Part shown: one piece after another, positions 54,260-64,000 of the stretch | Layout of the letters: every line of letters starts with the position of its first letter | Numbering within the stretch: position 1 is the stretch's first letter | Program-made: the position numbers and the translations under genes | DNA from: Malurus cyaneus samueli | Taxonomy: Eukaryota > Chordata > Aves > Passeriformes > Maluridae | Length of the DNA stretch: 64,000 bases | Reading direction: 5' to 3' | NCBI GenBank assembly: GCA_009741485.1 | Contig: CM019238.1 | Location: forward strand, 14,040,438 to 14,104,437 | The notes under the pieces: generated by a model | The model's database searches: none | What the model was told of the DNA's origin: nothing | What the model saw: only the letters and a program-made list of their open reading frames with translations

Positions 54260-57200
54260 GAAGTGCATGGGCAGGGTGGAATATCCGGGGTGGTTTGTGT
54301 GGAAAGCTGCTCTTATTGCCCAACCCAAATGGGACTTTAATGACATCATCAGGAGCTGGGGACACTCAGGGGTGTCTCTCTGGGTGTCATTCCAGGCAGA
54401 GCCCCTTGGAACAGCAGCTCCTTCAAGCCTTGGCTGGTGATCCCAAGGTCAGGAGTGAGGAAAGTGATTGTAAAGAGGGAGGGAAATGGGCTGTTCATTG
54501 GTGAAAGCCATTGCATGCAAAACAGAGGAAAAAGCCCTGAATCTGGAGGTCCTCAGCTCTCTGGGGCTGGAATGTCCCCATTCCCCTGTGGTTTAATGCC
54601 CTCAGTGTTTGAAATTTCTCCTTAAATTCTGTGCAATAAATAGTTACAGAAGGATTTACTGAAGTGGGTCATTTTTATTCCACGGTGGGAGAGCAAAAAG
54701 GAAAGTAAATCAACTTATTGTCAAGGAATTTTAATCAAGGATAGAAACTGTGATTAGCTAATTCTTGCTTGGGTTTTGTTTGCTGGTTTTTTTGACTGTT
54801 TTGTTTTGGTTTTATGCTTTTGCATCTAAACTGGGTTGTTTTTGTCTGAAATACCTGGATGTTTGTGCCATCTTTGTCTTGCATCCATCCTTGTCACCCT
54901 TGTGCAGCATCCATCATTTTTCTGGGCATCAGGCACTTAAATAAGGAACTTTTTTCAATTGAGATTCCCATCATGCAAAATCAGTTCTGTGCAATATCAT
55001 CGTGGGCTATCAAAGACCTTATCAAAAGGTGGCTGTTTTGGCAGGGTAGATTTCTTTGTAATCCTGTTGTAGGCAACAGAAGTGGTTGGAAGGATGCCAG
55101 AAAATGGAATGGAAATTTTATCAGATGTGGGGAAAAAAAAGAAAAAAAAATTCTTTCCATTTTTTTTATTATCTATTTTCATCTCAGTTCAGCATGAAGG
55201 ATGTTTCCATGCCAGGATCCCTGGCAGTTCCAGAGGCTGCTGGCTCCAGGTGTGCAGGGGATGCTCCAGCCAGCCCCACATTCTGAAACCTTTGTGGATC
55301 CCAGCCCACCCTTCCCTTCCAGCCCCACTTTGCAGGGCTGGGTCCATAAAAACCTCTCTGCTGCATGAACAATTTGCTTGATCTGCAGAGGAGACCATAT
55401 TCCCTGCAGGACATTTTTCCCCAATGAGTCACTCTGCCCTAAATTTAACCTTCTGGATACTGTGGATTTTTTCTCAAAATTTCTTTACAAAATATAATAG
55501 CCCAGCTAAAGCTTTTATGAAGTATTTTCCAGTCACTTAGTGGCCAAGCCCTCTGACTAGTTTGTATTTCAGCCCAGAATACCTTTGATAATCTTTGCCA
55601 GTATCCAGTGTTGGTGGTCTTAAAATTCTACAACCGAGTGGAAAACTGTTAAATGCTCAGGCTTCAGAGCATGCCTAATTAATTCTTTCCAGGGTTTTAG
55701 TCCTTTAAAAAGTGTTAAAAACACAGATTCAGTGTATCATTGAATATTGCATGGTTCTGTGGAAATAAATTGCATCAGTTTGATTCCTTTAGGAGTTCAG
55801 AGAGTTTTTGCTCTGTGCTTACTCTGGAAGTTTACAGGAGTCTGTGGAAAGTTTGAGTTAAAATGGGCAAAAGTTGTTGATGAGGGGGAGTAGTTCAGTG
55901 GCAAAGTGAGAGTCCAAAAACCACATCATAAAACTCTGTGCAAAGACATCAGTCATCTGCATTTGAAAATCATGCAAAATCTCCCTCGTCCTCACAACTC
56001 CAAAAGCATTGCCTCACATGAACTTTAATATTTTTATTTTGAGCAGAAAACTGCACTTGTGTTTATTTTATTTCATGACTGCTTAAGGGGATTATAATGA
56101 CTTAATCCTGGAAAGGGCTGGCAGCGCTCGAGAAGCAGGTGAGACAAATTTGAGCTTTTTTCTCTCCTGACATCAAGTCCTGGAGGGGATTCGACCTCAG
56201 AAGAGCCATTAAGGATCTTTCAACATCCAGGCTTATGTGCTTCTTCCAAGAGACGTGGGGACGGGCCAGATGAAAAGGGAGCATGTGATGGAGATGAACT
56301 GGAGATTATCATTTTAATGCAGAATTAAAGGGGCAAATGCCAGCATGGGTATCTACTGCTCCCCCTTCCAGTACAGCTCAGGCTGGGGGATTGCTCTTTG
56401 TGAAGCCATCGGGGACGTTGGTGCCTTTTCCAAGGTGAGGTTGGCAGTGCTTGGGTGAAGGAAGGTCTACAAACGCCAAAGGGGCTCAGTGAAGTCTCCA
56501 AAGGCAGCCCTGGAATCTCATCTCTTTATCAAATTCCAAAAAATCCCCTCCTTTTCGCATGAGAGAGTGAAAATATGCTAGGATCTATCTACATAAAATG
56601 TAAATTTTTCTGCGAGCATGGATCAAACCACAGGAAATAACAACACCGACTGTGCTGATGGAGGCTTTGATCAATCCAAAGGTAAAACACCCAATTCTGT
56701 GAAAAATCTGAGCTGACTTGCCCCAGCTCCTTGCTAGAATATGTATGTTTTTTAGAGTCACAATTTTGGTTTAAAAGCTTAAGGGGAACAAAAAAATCCT
56801 CAGGTTCAATTAGGGATTAATAAAATGTTCAGGATACAACTTTCACTTCCATCCACTGAAGTCCTGGAGCTGCACCATCGTTTGACCCTGTGGATTAGAG
56901 GATGCTGAAGGCACCAGGAGAGGTAAGAAGGGAAAGGGAGGGTTGTTCTCCTTGGGAATTAAATGATATTTGTCTGCCTTTGCATGGAATGGGGTCCTGC
57001 TTGGTGAATTTGCCCACCCTGGCTTTGATGTGGCATTCCAGAGATCCCAACACCGGCTTCAAAGGACAACCAACATCATCACTGCTTTCTGCAGGCTCTG
57101 GGAGAAATCACATCGTGTCCTTATCCAGGGATTTTTTTGATCCTGAAGATTATGAGCACATGTGAGGAATCACAGAATCATCACAGAAACACGGGATGGA

Positions 57201-59300
57201 TGGTTTGGGTTGGTAGGGACCTTAAAGATGATCCAGTTCCAAACCCTGACATGGCAGGGACACCTTCCACTGGACCAGGTTGCTCCAAGCCCTCTCCAAC
57301 CTGTCTTGGAAAGAAGCAGCTGTTAGGAGTGGGATTTCAGTGCTTGGAGAGGCGGTTCAACTTTGGGAACTCAATTCCTATCCCCAGTCTGGGATTTTGG
57401 AGGATGTTTGACTGGGCACGAGGCAGCCTTTGAAGAGCCAGGGCTGGGCACCAGCAATGCTCTGCCTCAGCCACGCTGGGTTTTTCTGCCAGTGGGACCC
57501 AGAATTCCTGAGGACACTTCCAAATGGCAAACAGCACTAACTCGGGATGTGCAGCAGCACAAAAACAGCAGTGCCAAATACAGCTGCTTCAAAACACACC
57601 CAGAAACAGGCAAGTGTGCATTAATCCCTTTTTAAAAACAGAAATACACAAGTGCGCACTTTGCATTTTAATTTCATGTAATTGCAGTGTGATCTACAAA
57701 AAAAATTCCTCACTCCTGGTGTGCAAATCCTTGTTTTCACCCAGCTCCTCCAAGTGTTGCCAGAGCTGCTGTCAGTCGAGTCCAGCTTTGAGGAGGAGAT
57801 CACAAGAAGAGATGGCAACTGATTGTCCTTCTCATTTCAGACAGGTTTAACCAGAACAGTGTGGTACTTAAATGGCAACTGATTGGAATTGCACTGATTG
57901 ATTATTTAGGTGATTGGTAAGTTGTACTTATCTGTGGAGTTCTGGGATTCTGTGGAATTCCTCACAGGCTCATGGTCAAGTTAAACCATCAGCAGCTCTG
58001 TGAAGGAGAGAGGTCTAAATGTGTTATTTACTGTTAAGAAAAACAATGCGGAGGATAATAGAAATTATTATAATTTAAATTCTGTTGTGCTTATAGAAGA
58101 TTGAGTATATTCATCCCTCCATATTCCTCAATAAAAAGTGTAGGTAAAATTTTCCCCAGCTCTCTCCAGGTTCCCCAGCCAGCGTGCACTTGCTTTGAGA
58201 TACCCATATGTTCACAGGTAACTTTAAATATTAAATTGATTTGGAAATTAATTTGGCAACACAAATTCCCACAGGACAGGGAAGTCAGCATCTTCCTCTT
58301 CCTCCACTCTGTTTGGAGCAGGTCATGACTAAGGCTCAGGTTAGAACAGCAGTACTTGATTTTTCCCTGTAATTTAAATTTCTTCTCCCAACCTCCTGGC
58401 ATGTCACAGGAATATAGTTATTGCCCTACAGAAATGATAATTTTTCTAGCCTGGCATCCCATTTCTGGCAGTGATTTACAGCAGATGCTCCAGCAGAAGC
58501 CAACAACATTGGGAAGCAAATGGCAGTGAAATTCCATGCAGGAATGTCCTCGTTCCCAGGAGACACTTCTCCCCCAGCAGGCTGGGTGGGTGGAGGGTCC
58601 ATCTAATTCACTTTTCTGTGACAGGAGGGAGAGCATCGTTTACAACTGCAGGACACTCTGGCTGTGTCCATGTGTCCACCTGGCTGGACACTCCTTGTCC
58701 AGCTCCATGGGGCCCTGCCTGGTGCAAGGGTGGGGATTGCATCACTTCCAAGAGGACTGGGATATTTAGGAGCTCCCAGTGTTAATTATTTAATTTAATT
58801 ATTTAATTTTTTCTTGGATCTCTTGGTTACTTTCTCTAAAAGCACATCGGGGTTTTGCTCAGAGGAAGAAGGAGTTGCTGATTCTAGAAATGGCACATGT
58901 GGGGACACCATGAGAGATGTCACAGCAGTGGCTGAGGACACCACGGGCTCCACAATGAGGGGAAGATCTTTGAGTCCACCTCTGTTCATCTGTGCAGGGA
59001 GGGATGGAAAAAACTCCAGGAATTCCACACTGGTGACCCAGAGCCGTGTCCTGAGGGCTCCTGGCTTCACTCCTCCTGTGTCCCCAGGAAAGCTCCGTGC
59101 TCTGCCCCAATCCCTGTTTGTCACGATCCTTAATGCCACAGCTGCTTGCTCACGCCAGATCATCTGCTTTTATTAGTCCTGCTCCACCACCCCCTGAAAC
59201 TCACACCGGCCAGGAGATCGTTATCCACATCCAAAAATAGCATTCCTCTGGCCCTGCTCTTCCAGAGTCCCGGGAAACTCGGGGGTTTTCCTGTTTTTCT
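54260..59300. other. Intergenic region between exchanger and TMEM182-like gene
   Basis: About 5 kb with no recognised coding exon. MFSD9, which separates SLC9A2 and TMEM182 in human, was looked for by eye and not seen. It contains one CR1 tail and an ATTTAATT-rich patch near 58.78-58.81 kb. Confidence 0.65.
57165..57310 (-). repeat. CR1 LINE 3' fragment (antisense)
   Basis: GAATCACAGAATCATCACAG, GGTTTGGGTTGGTAGGGACC, TTAAAGATGATCCAGTTCC and CACCTTCCACTGGACCAGGT. The repeated end octamers are preserved. Confidence 0.92.
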
Positions 59301-59336
59301 GATTTCCAGCTGTGCCTGTTCCCCCTCTGCTGCCCC

Positions 59337-59489
59337 ATGAAGGCTGGAGCAGCCGCCCTGGCCGCCGGGATCCTCGGGGGCACCGGGGTGTTGCTCTTCC
59401 TCATCGCTTTTGGGACGGATTATTGGCTTCTGGCCACTGACACCTGCGGGCTCTTCGAGCATGGGAACAGCACTGTGAGCACTGGCGGG
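59337..59489 (+). CDS. TMEM182-like: TMEM182-like coding exon 1 (two in-frame donors)
   Basis: Starts MKAGAAALAAG, then TM1 and DYWLLATDTCG. GTGAGC donors at 59475 and 59490 are both phase 0, so five residues (VSTGG) are optional. The start context is weak (CCCCATGA), but no better ATG precedes it. Confidence 0.87.
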
Positions 59490-62400
59490 GTGAGCTCTGA
59501 AACATTGTGCTTTGAAAGAACTTGCCTGAATAATTTAAAGTCTAAAATTTTGGAATCTGTGGTACTATTTATGCTCAAAGTGACCTGTTAATGTAAAAAG
59601 TTAGCTTGAGGTAAAACATTAAATTCTTTAAAATCCAAACAGGTTTTTCCATAATTTTGAGCATTTTGACTGGAGTAAAGGGTGTCTAGGAAATATTGAG
59701 ATGGCATCTCTGTAATCTGGCAGATACGAACATTAGAGAATGAAAGGCAGAAATGTAAGAGCTTTAGTTGTTGACAGCATTTCCCTCTAAAGACAAAAGA
59801 AATGTCCTCATATTGCCATTAAAAGGTTTCTCCCTCTGTAGTTTCTTCATTTAAAACTAGTTGATGTTTGAAACTGTGGGGCTTGGCAGTCATTCCATCT
59901 GAAGGGACACGGAACAAAAGTGAGCATCCGACACAGAGAGGAGCAGATGAGTTCCTGCCCATCCAGCCAGTGGCCTGGATATCCTCAAATCAAGATTTTT
60001 ATGGGATTTTAGTTAGCAAGAAATGTAATTTTCCAGGGGCAGTTTGGTATTTTAGTGCTAAGGGCTGCTGTCACTAGTTTATAGATCCCTCAAGGTTGGA
60101 TTTTTGCCACACTTGCTGTTGTCTAACTCTCCAATGAAATAACAACCAGATCGGTTCCTCGAGCCACCCACTCCCCAGAAATGTTTTTGTGCCGATCAAT
60201 GTGTGGTTTCCATTACAAAATGACAGGAAGATCCTTGTTGTGTGCAGACTTTTTGTTACTTCAAAGTTCAATCCAATTAGGTTTGATTTTTTTTTCTTCC
60301 TGGTGCTGTGAGTCACCCTGGGTAAGCATCATGATGCCAGCGAGAAATATTTTTCTTTCATTTCAGCATCCCATAATCAAATGTAGGGCACTGTTTGCTT
60401 GAGTCACAGTTCCAAATGACTTTCCCCACTGAAAAGAAAAAAAAATTATGATGGAAAAAATGCCTGAAGAAGTGAAACAGAAGACGGGGTCTTTAGTTTC
60501 AAGCAGCTCGGGTTGGCACAGACAGAGAAGTGCCACTTGTTTTCCGTGCACTTGGGAAGTGACAGTGTTAATTGTTTCACATTTTAGTTGTTTTCTAAAG
60601 TGGAGAGAGCAGAGATGATGCACTGCACGACATGAATAAGCATCTCAAACATTTCAGAGACGCTCCTGGCCAAGTGTTGGGGAGCCTGGTGCTGCGGCAG
60701 AGTGACTTCAAAAGCACCAGGCAGAAATAGGAACTGTTCTTACTCTTCCCTCTGAGCTATTTCATTTCTATTTCAGACACTGTTCCTATTATTTCTATTT
60801 TTGTTATTGTTGTGGATAACAGGCTCTGTTTTTACTTTCTCTGCCCTTCCCTAAACTGTCAAATCCTGTCCTTTACAGATAAGGATGGGCTGAGTTTCTG
60901 GCAAACTCAGGGAAATGTGCTGTGGATGCACCAAGTCAGAGCCGCCAGCTGAGGAAGTTTCAGGGCTGAAGTTGCCCTTGTCACAGTCAGGATTTTTGAC
61001 TGAAAGTAAAAGGAGAGTCAGGTCAGACCTATGGAAGCTGCACAAAAACATTGAGGAGAGGGAAGACGAGCATCTCTGGGAAGAAGCTCAGAGCCCCTTC
61101 CAGGGCTTGAGAGGGACTGAGGACAAGGGACAGAGGGACAGGACAAGGGGAATGGCTCCCCACTGCCAGAAAGATACTGGGGAGAAATTCTTCCCTGTGA
61201 GGCCCTGGCCCAGGGTGCCCAGAGAAGCTGTGGCTGCCCCTGGACCCCTGGAAGTGTCCAAGGCCAGGCTGGAGCAATCTGGCATAGGGGAGGTGTCTTT
61301 GCCCCTGGCAGGGCTGGCATTGAGTGGTCTTTAAGGTCCCTTCCCACCCAAACCAGGATAAAAGGATAAATCCTTTTAGCACGTCCCATTTCCTTTCTCT
61401 GGTTCCCATTCTCTCGTGGACATTCCCCATCTTTCATAAAGCATAATTTTGTCACACTCCTGTCTCCAGACTGTGTGTGAGTAAGATAAAATTGGTTTTC
61501 AGGATAATTTTAATAAGTTCTTTGGTAAATCTTCCGTGACTAAATTTTGCAATATTCTCCCTTCTGGAAAGACCAGAACCTTGTGCTCACAGGTCTGGTC
61601 TGGAGGTTGGAAGAAGGTGTTTGAGAGGCAGAAAACACCCAGAAAGCTCAGCTTCCTGACATTCCCATCAGCTCTGGCCAGCAGGGGTTTAAGGACAGCA
61701 GAGAGAGAGGCAAATGGTTTGAGCAGGTCTGCAGGACACTTTGTTGTCAGAGCATTTCGCAGCTGTGGCAGAAAGTCAAGGACAGCAGCTCCTCTGTATT
61801 TCCCAACCCCTCCAAAACCGATTCAAAAAAACCCAAATGAAAACCCATTAAAAAATTAAATCAACATCTGTTTAACCAAAACTGCACTCTTTGCACCATG
61901 ATCTTCCCCATTTCAGCTTGGATTTTCATTCCTCCCCAGGCTGAAGCTCCGGCAGAGGTCAGGAAGGAGATCCTCACCTTCCACCACGAGGGATTTTTCT
62001 GGCGGTGCTGGTTCTTTGGCGAGGGCCACCCCGCGACCATTTGGACCTTCTGGTACAGTGAGTACGGTGCCACCACCCCAAATCCACAGCATTCCCTCAC
62101 AGTTTAATGGGAAACAGACACTGGGAGTGTTCCCAGAGATGAGGAGATGGTTTTAGTTCATTTTTGTCATTCTCCTTGTCTCTCAAAAGCCAACCCAGGT
62201 CACCCTTTATGTGCCCTTTCTGTGCTCTTTTTTTGACTTGGATTTTGCTCTCAGGTGGTTGTTCACAGACCTGTAGGAACCTCTTGATGCCATTTAATTT
62301 ATCACCCACCAGGTTTATGCAGTGGTGGCCACCACCAGCAAGGAGAACCCTTCTTTGTCCTCTTTCTTCCCTCCCAACACCTCTTGATGTTTGTGTTCAG

Positions 62401-64000
62401 CGAATTTCTGTAAATATGAGCCCCTGCCCTTCCTGGCATCACTCTTCTGTCCCTCTTTCCTGCCTTCCAGGTGCTCCACATTCCCAGCTCCCACTGATTT
62501 CAGCACTGGGAAGTGCACGGATGTGGCATCCACTGATCTTTGGAGCTCAGCACCAGTTGTGAATCATGGAAAACCATTTTTATTTTAAGATCTTGCCTCT
62601 TGTTTTTCAAGATCATTGAAATTACACTTGAGAAAAGACAGAGAGGGATTCAAAATCCTTTATTTTTTGGAAAACAAGTTCACTCTTCAAAAACAAACTG
62701 ATGGAGAGGGTGAAAAACCTGTTCTGTGCACCAGCTGGTGCCAGCCTTGTGGCCCTTGTGTGGTGAAGGGTTGGCCCAGTGAACCAGGTGCTCTTGCTAG
62801 GATTAGAGAAGGAAAAAGATCAACCACAGCCACAATTCTACAGCAGGATTTGGGACAAAACCCCTCAGATTTTAAATAAGTTATGGAAAGGCATTAAACA
62901 CCCCAAAAACCTCGGCCCTCTGCCCACTGATGGAAGATTCTCCTGTGGTGGTGGAGCAGCACAATCTCCTCAGAGGGCACTTCCCAGCAGATAATGCAGG
63001 TTCCCACACTAGATTGACTCTGCAGTGATTAAAATTTCAAATGAATTTGCTGTCCCCCAGCCCCTGACCTGTTTCCTGTAAAATCTTGCAGGAATAGTTC
63101 CCGCCACCGTTCAGCTGAACAATGGGAGGTTTTTCACACTGAAAGTTTGGGATAAAAAAGGACAGGCTTGAGACAGGGAGTTTTTGCTACTGAATTATAT
63201 TATATGGAAATACATAATATAATTTTACCTGAAGTAAAATGAGTCACTCTGATAACTGGCAAATTTTTTTTCGCTACTTCTTTAGGTATTTATTATAATA
63301 GGATTGATCATGGCAAATTAATTTGCTGCTCTCGTGGATGTAATAATTAATTCAATAGGTATTCCATAGTCAATTTAGCATGAACTAATGTCCACCTATT
63401 ATAAAGTGCTCCTTTGAGCTGGGGAACATATTTAAATAAGTGGCCAACCATTAATTAATTCATTTAACATTCATTCTATTACTGTTAATCATGATAAGCC
63501 TCAGTGGTATTAATATTGATGGGGCACTTCCATTCTAATTGTGCTTTTCCTTCTCACCAGCTGGAGGTCTTAGAAGTACCTTATTCTGGTAGCCAAACAT
63601 TTTGACCCTTCCAGGTGGTCAGGCACATTCTCTGGAGGAAAACAGCAATGGGAATATTTGCACTGATTTCAGCTGCTCCATCTTTTGTGATTTTTGTGCA
63701 CCTCTGACTCAGGTTATGAAGATGAGATGTGCAAGAAGCAGTCTCAGATCCTCTGATATCCTTCTCTTTTTCATCATTCTTATTTCTATTTTTATTTTTC
63801 TCTCTAACCAAGATTTATGATCCCTTTCTCCTCCCCAACCTTCTGATTTCAGTGAGGGCTTTACAGGTTTTGCACAGCAGCACATCACCATCTCAACCCC
63901 GTGATTCTGCAGGAAACAAAACAGGGGTTTAATTCTCTTTTCTTTCATCTTTTCCAGCCAGCCAAGCTCACCCCAAGTTCTGCATGCACGGCTACCTCTT
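59337..64000 (+). CDS. TMEM182-like: TMEM182-like four-TM (claudin-superfamily) protein, 5' exons; continues beyond window
   Basis: TMEM182 is a muscle-enriched tetraspan membrane protein that modulates myogenesis. Three exons are visible: 59337-59489 (or 59474), 61940-62057 and 63958-64000 onward, with phases that close. Exon 1 encodes TM1 and GVLLFLIAFGTDYWLLAT, matching human FGSDYWLLAT. Exon 2 encodes ILTFHHEGFFWRCWF and IWTFWY, matching NVTFHHEGFFWRCWF and IWKFWY. Exon 3 starts TSQAHPKFCMHGYL against TNQPPSKNCTHAYL. The extracellular loop after TM1 is longer and differs from TMEM182 (sequon NST). TM2-TM4 lie past the window end. The divergence and the SH3BGRL linkage suggest an ohnologue rather than TMEM182 itself. 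An acceptor-like TTTCTGATTTCCAG ending at 59309 suggests a 5' non-coding exon upstream. Confidence 0.9.
59490..61939 (+). other. TMEM182-like intron 1
   Basis: A 2.45 kb intron with one long sense CR1 tail. Nothing else recognised. Confidence 0.75.
61075..61365 (+). repeat. CR1 LINE 3' fragment (sense), TMEM182-like intron 1
   Basis: CTCAGAGCCCCTTCCAGGGC, GGGACTGAGGACAAGGGACA, CCCAGGGTGCCCAGAGAAGC, GTGTCCAAGGCCAGGCTGGA and CTTTAAGGTCCCTTCCCACC. It accounts for overlapping ORFs on both strands. Confidence 0.93.
61940..62057 (+). CDS. TMEM182-like: TMEM182-like coding exon 2
   Basis: Encodes AEAPAEVRKEI, then the extracellular loop FHHEGFFWRCWFFGEG and TIWTFWY. The W and C pattern is the claudin/TMEM182 first-loop signature. 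Acceptor ATTCCTCCCCAG; donor GTGAGT at 62058. Confidence 0.92.
62058..63957 (+). other. TMEM182-like intron 2
   Basis: A 1.9 kb intron. An AT-rich stretch at 63180-63535 has several TAATTAATT-type homeodomain sites and an AP-1-like TGAGTCAC at 63240-63247. No repeat was recognised there. Confidence 0.65.
63958..64000 (+). CDS. TMEM182-like: TMEM182-like coding exon 3 (cut by window end)
   Basis: Acceptor CATCTTTTCCAG. Its first two bases complete a Thr codon, followed by SQAHPKFCMHGYL, aligning with TMEM182 after its FWY motif. Truncated by the end of the window. Confidence 0.85.

Noticed and set aside
56346..56433. Possible small exon with ATG at 56346 and a GTGAGG donor
   Set aside because: No acceptor or partner exon and no homology.

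Overview
The window looks like a bird nuclear genome, probably a songbird or another neoavian. It carries many short, decayed CR1 (chicken repeat 1) LINE tails on both strands. Its protein-coding exons have vertebrate GT-AG introns, and its first gene is SH3BGRL, which lies in the human Xq21 region and on chicken chromosome 4. No bacterial, viral or CRISPR-type features were seen. The species cannot be fixed from the sequence alone. All four genes lie on the + strand.

Layout. (1) 1-17235: the 3' part of SH3BGRL, namely the end of a long intron 1, coding exons 2-4 and a 2 kb 3' UTR. Coding exon 1 is not visible and should lie upstream of the window. (2) 17236-22758: non-coding, with an AT-rich microsatellite and an isolated CpG-rich promoter-like element near 18.9-19.2 kb (RFX X-box, CCAAT boxes, GC boxes). 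(3) 22810-23733: an intact 307-codon single-exon gene of the TASL (CXorf21) family, the lysosomal adaptor linking SLC15A4 and endosomal TLRs to IRF5. It keeps a C-terminal pLxIS motif. (4) 31774-54178: a complete 12-coding-exon plasma-membrane-type Na+/H+ exchanger (predicted 728 residues) closest to SLC9A2/SLC9A4. Every splice phase closes. (5) 59337-64000: the first exons of a TMEM182-like four-helix protein that runs off the end of the window.

Main point. In human, SLC9A2, SLC9A4 and TMEM182 lie together on 2q12 near POU3F3, while SH3BGRL lies on Xq21 near POU3F4. A SLC9A2/4-like gene and a TMEM182-like gene directly downstream of SH3BGRL therefore look like the other half of a 2R whole-genome-duplication paralogon: ohnologues kept in this bird and, as far as I know, absent from the human X. 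The TASL-family gene is also likely a paralogue, because human TASL maps to Xp21, whose bird counterpart is chromosome 1.

The genes do not form one pathway. They are SH3BGRL (a small redox-inactive thioredoxin-fold adaptor), a TASL-like innate-immune adaptor, an ion exchanger and a TMEM182-like membrane protein. Their linkage is best read as ancestral synteny. All exon joins were made by hand and need transcript confirmation.
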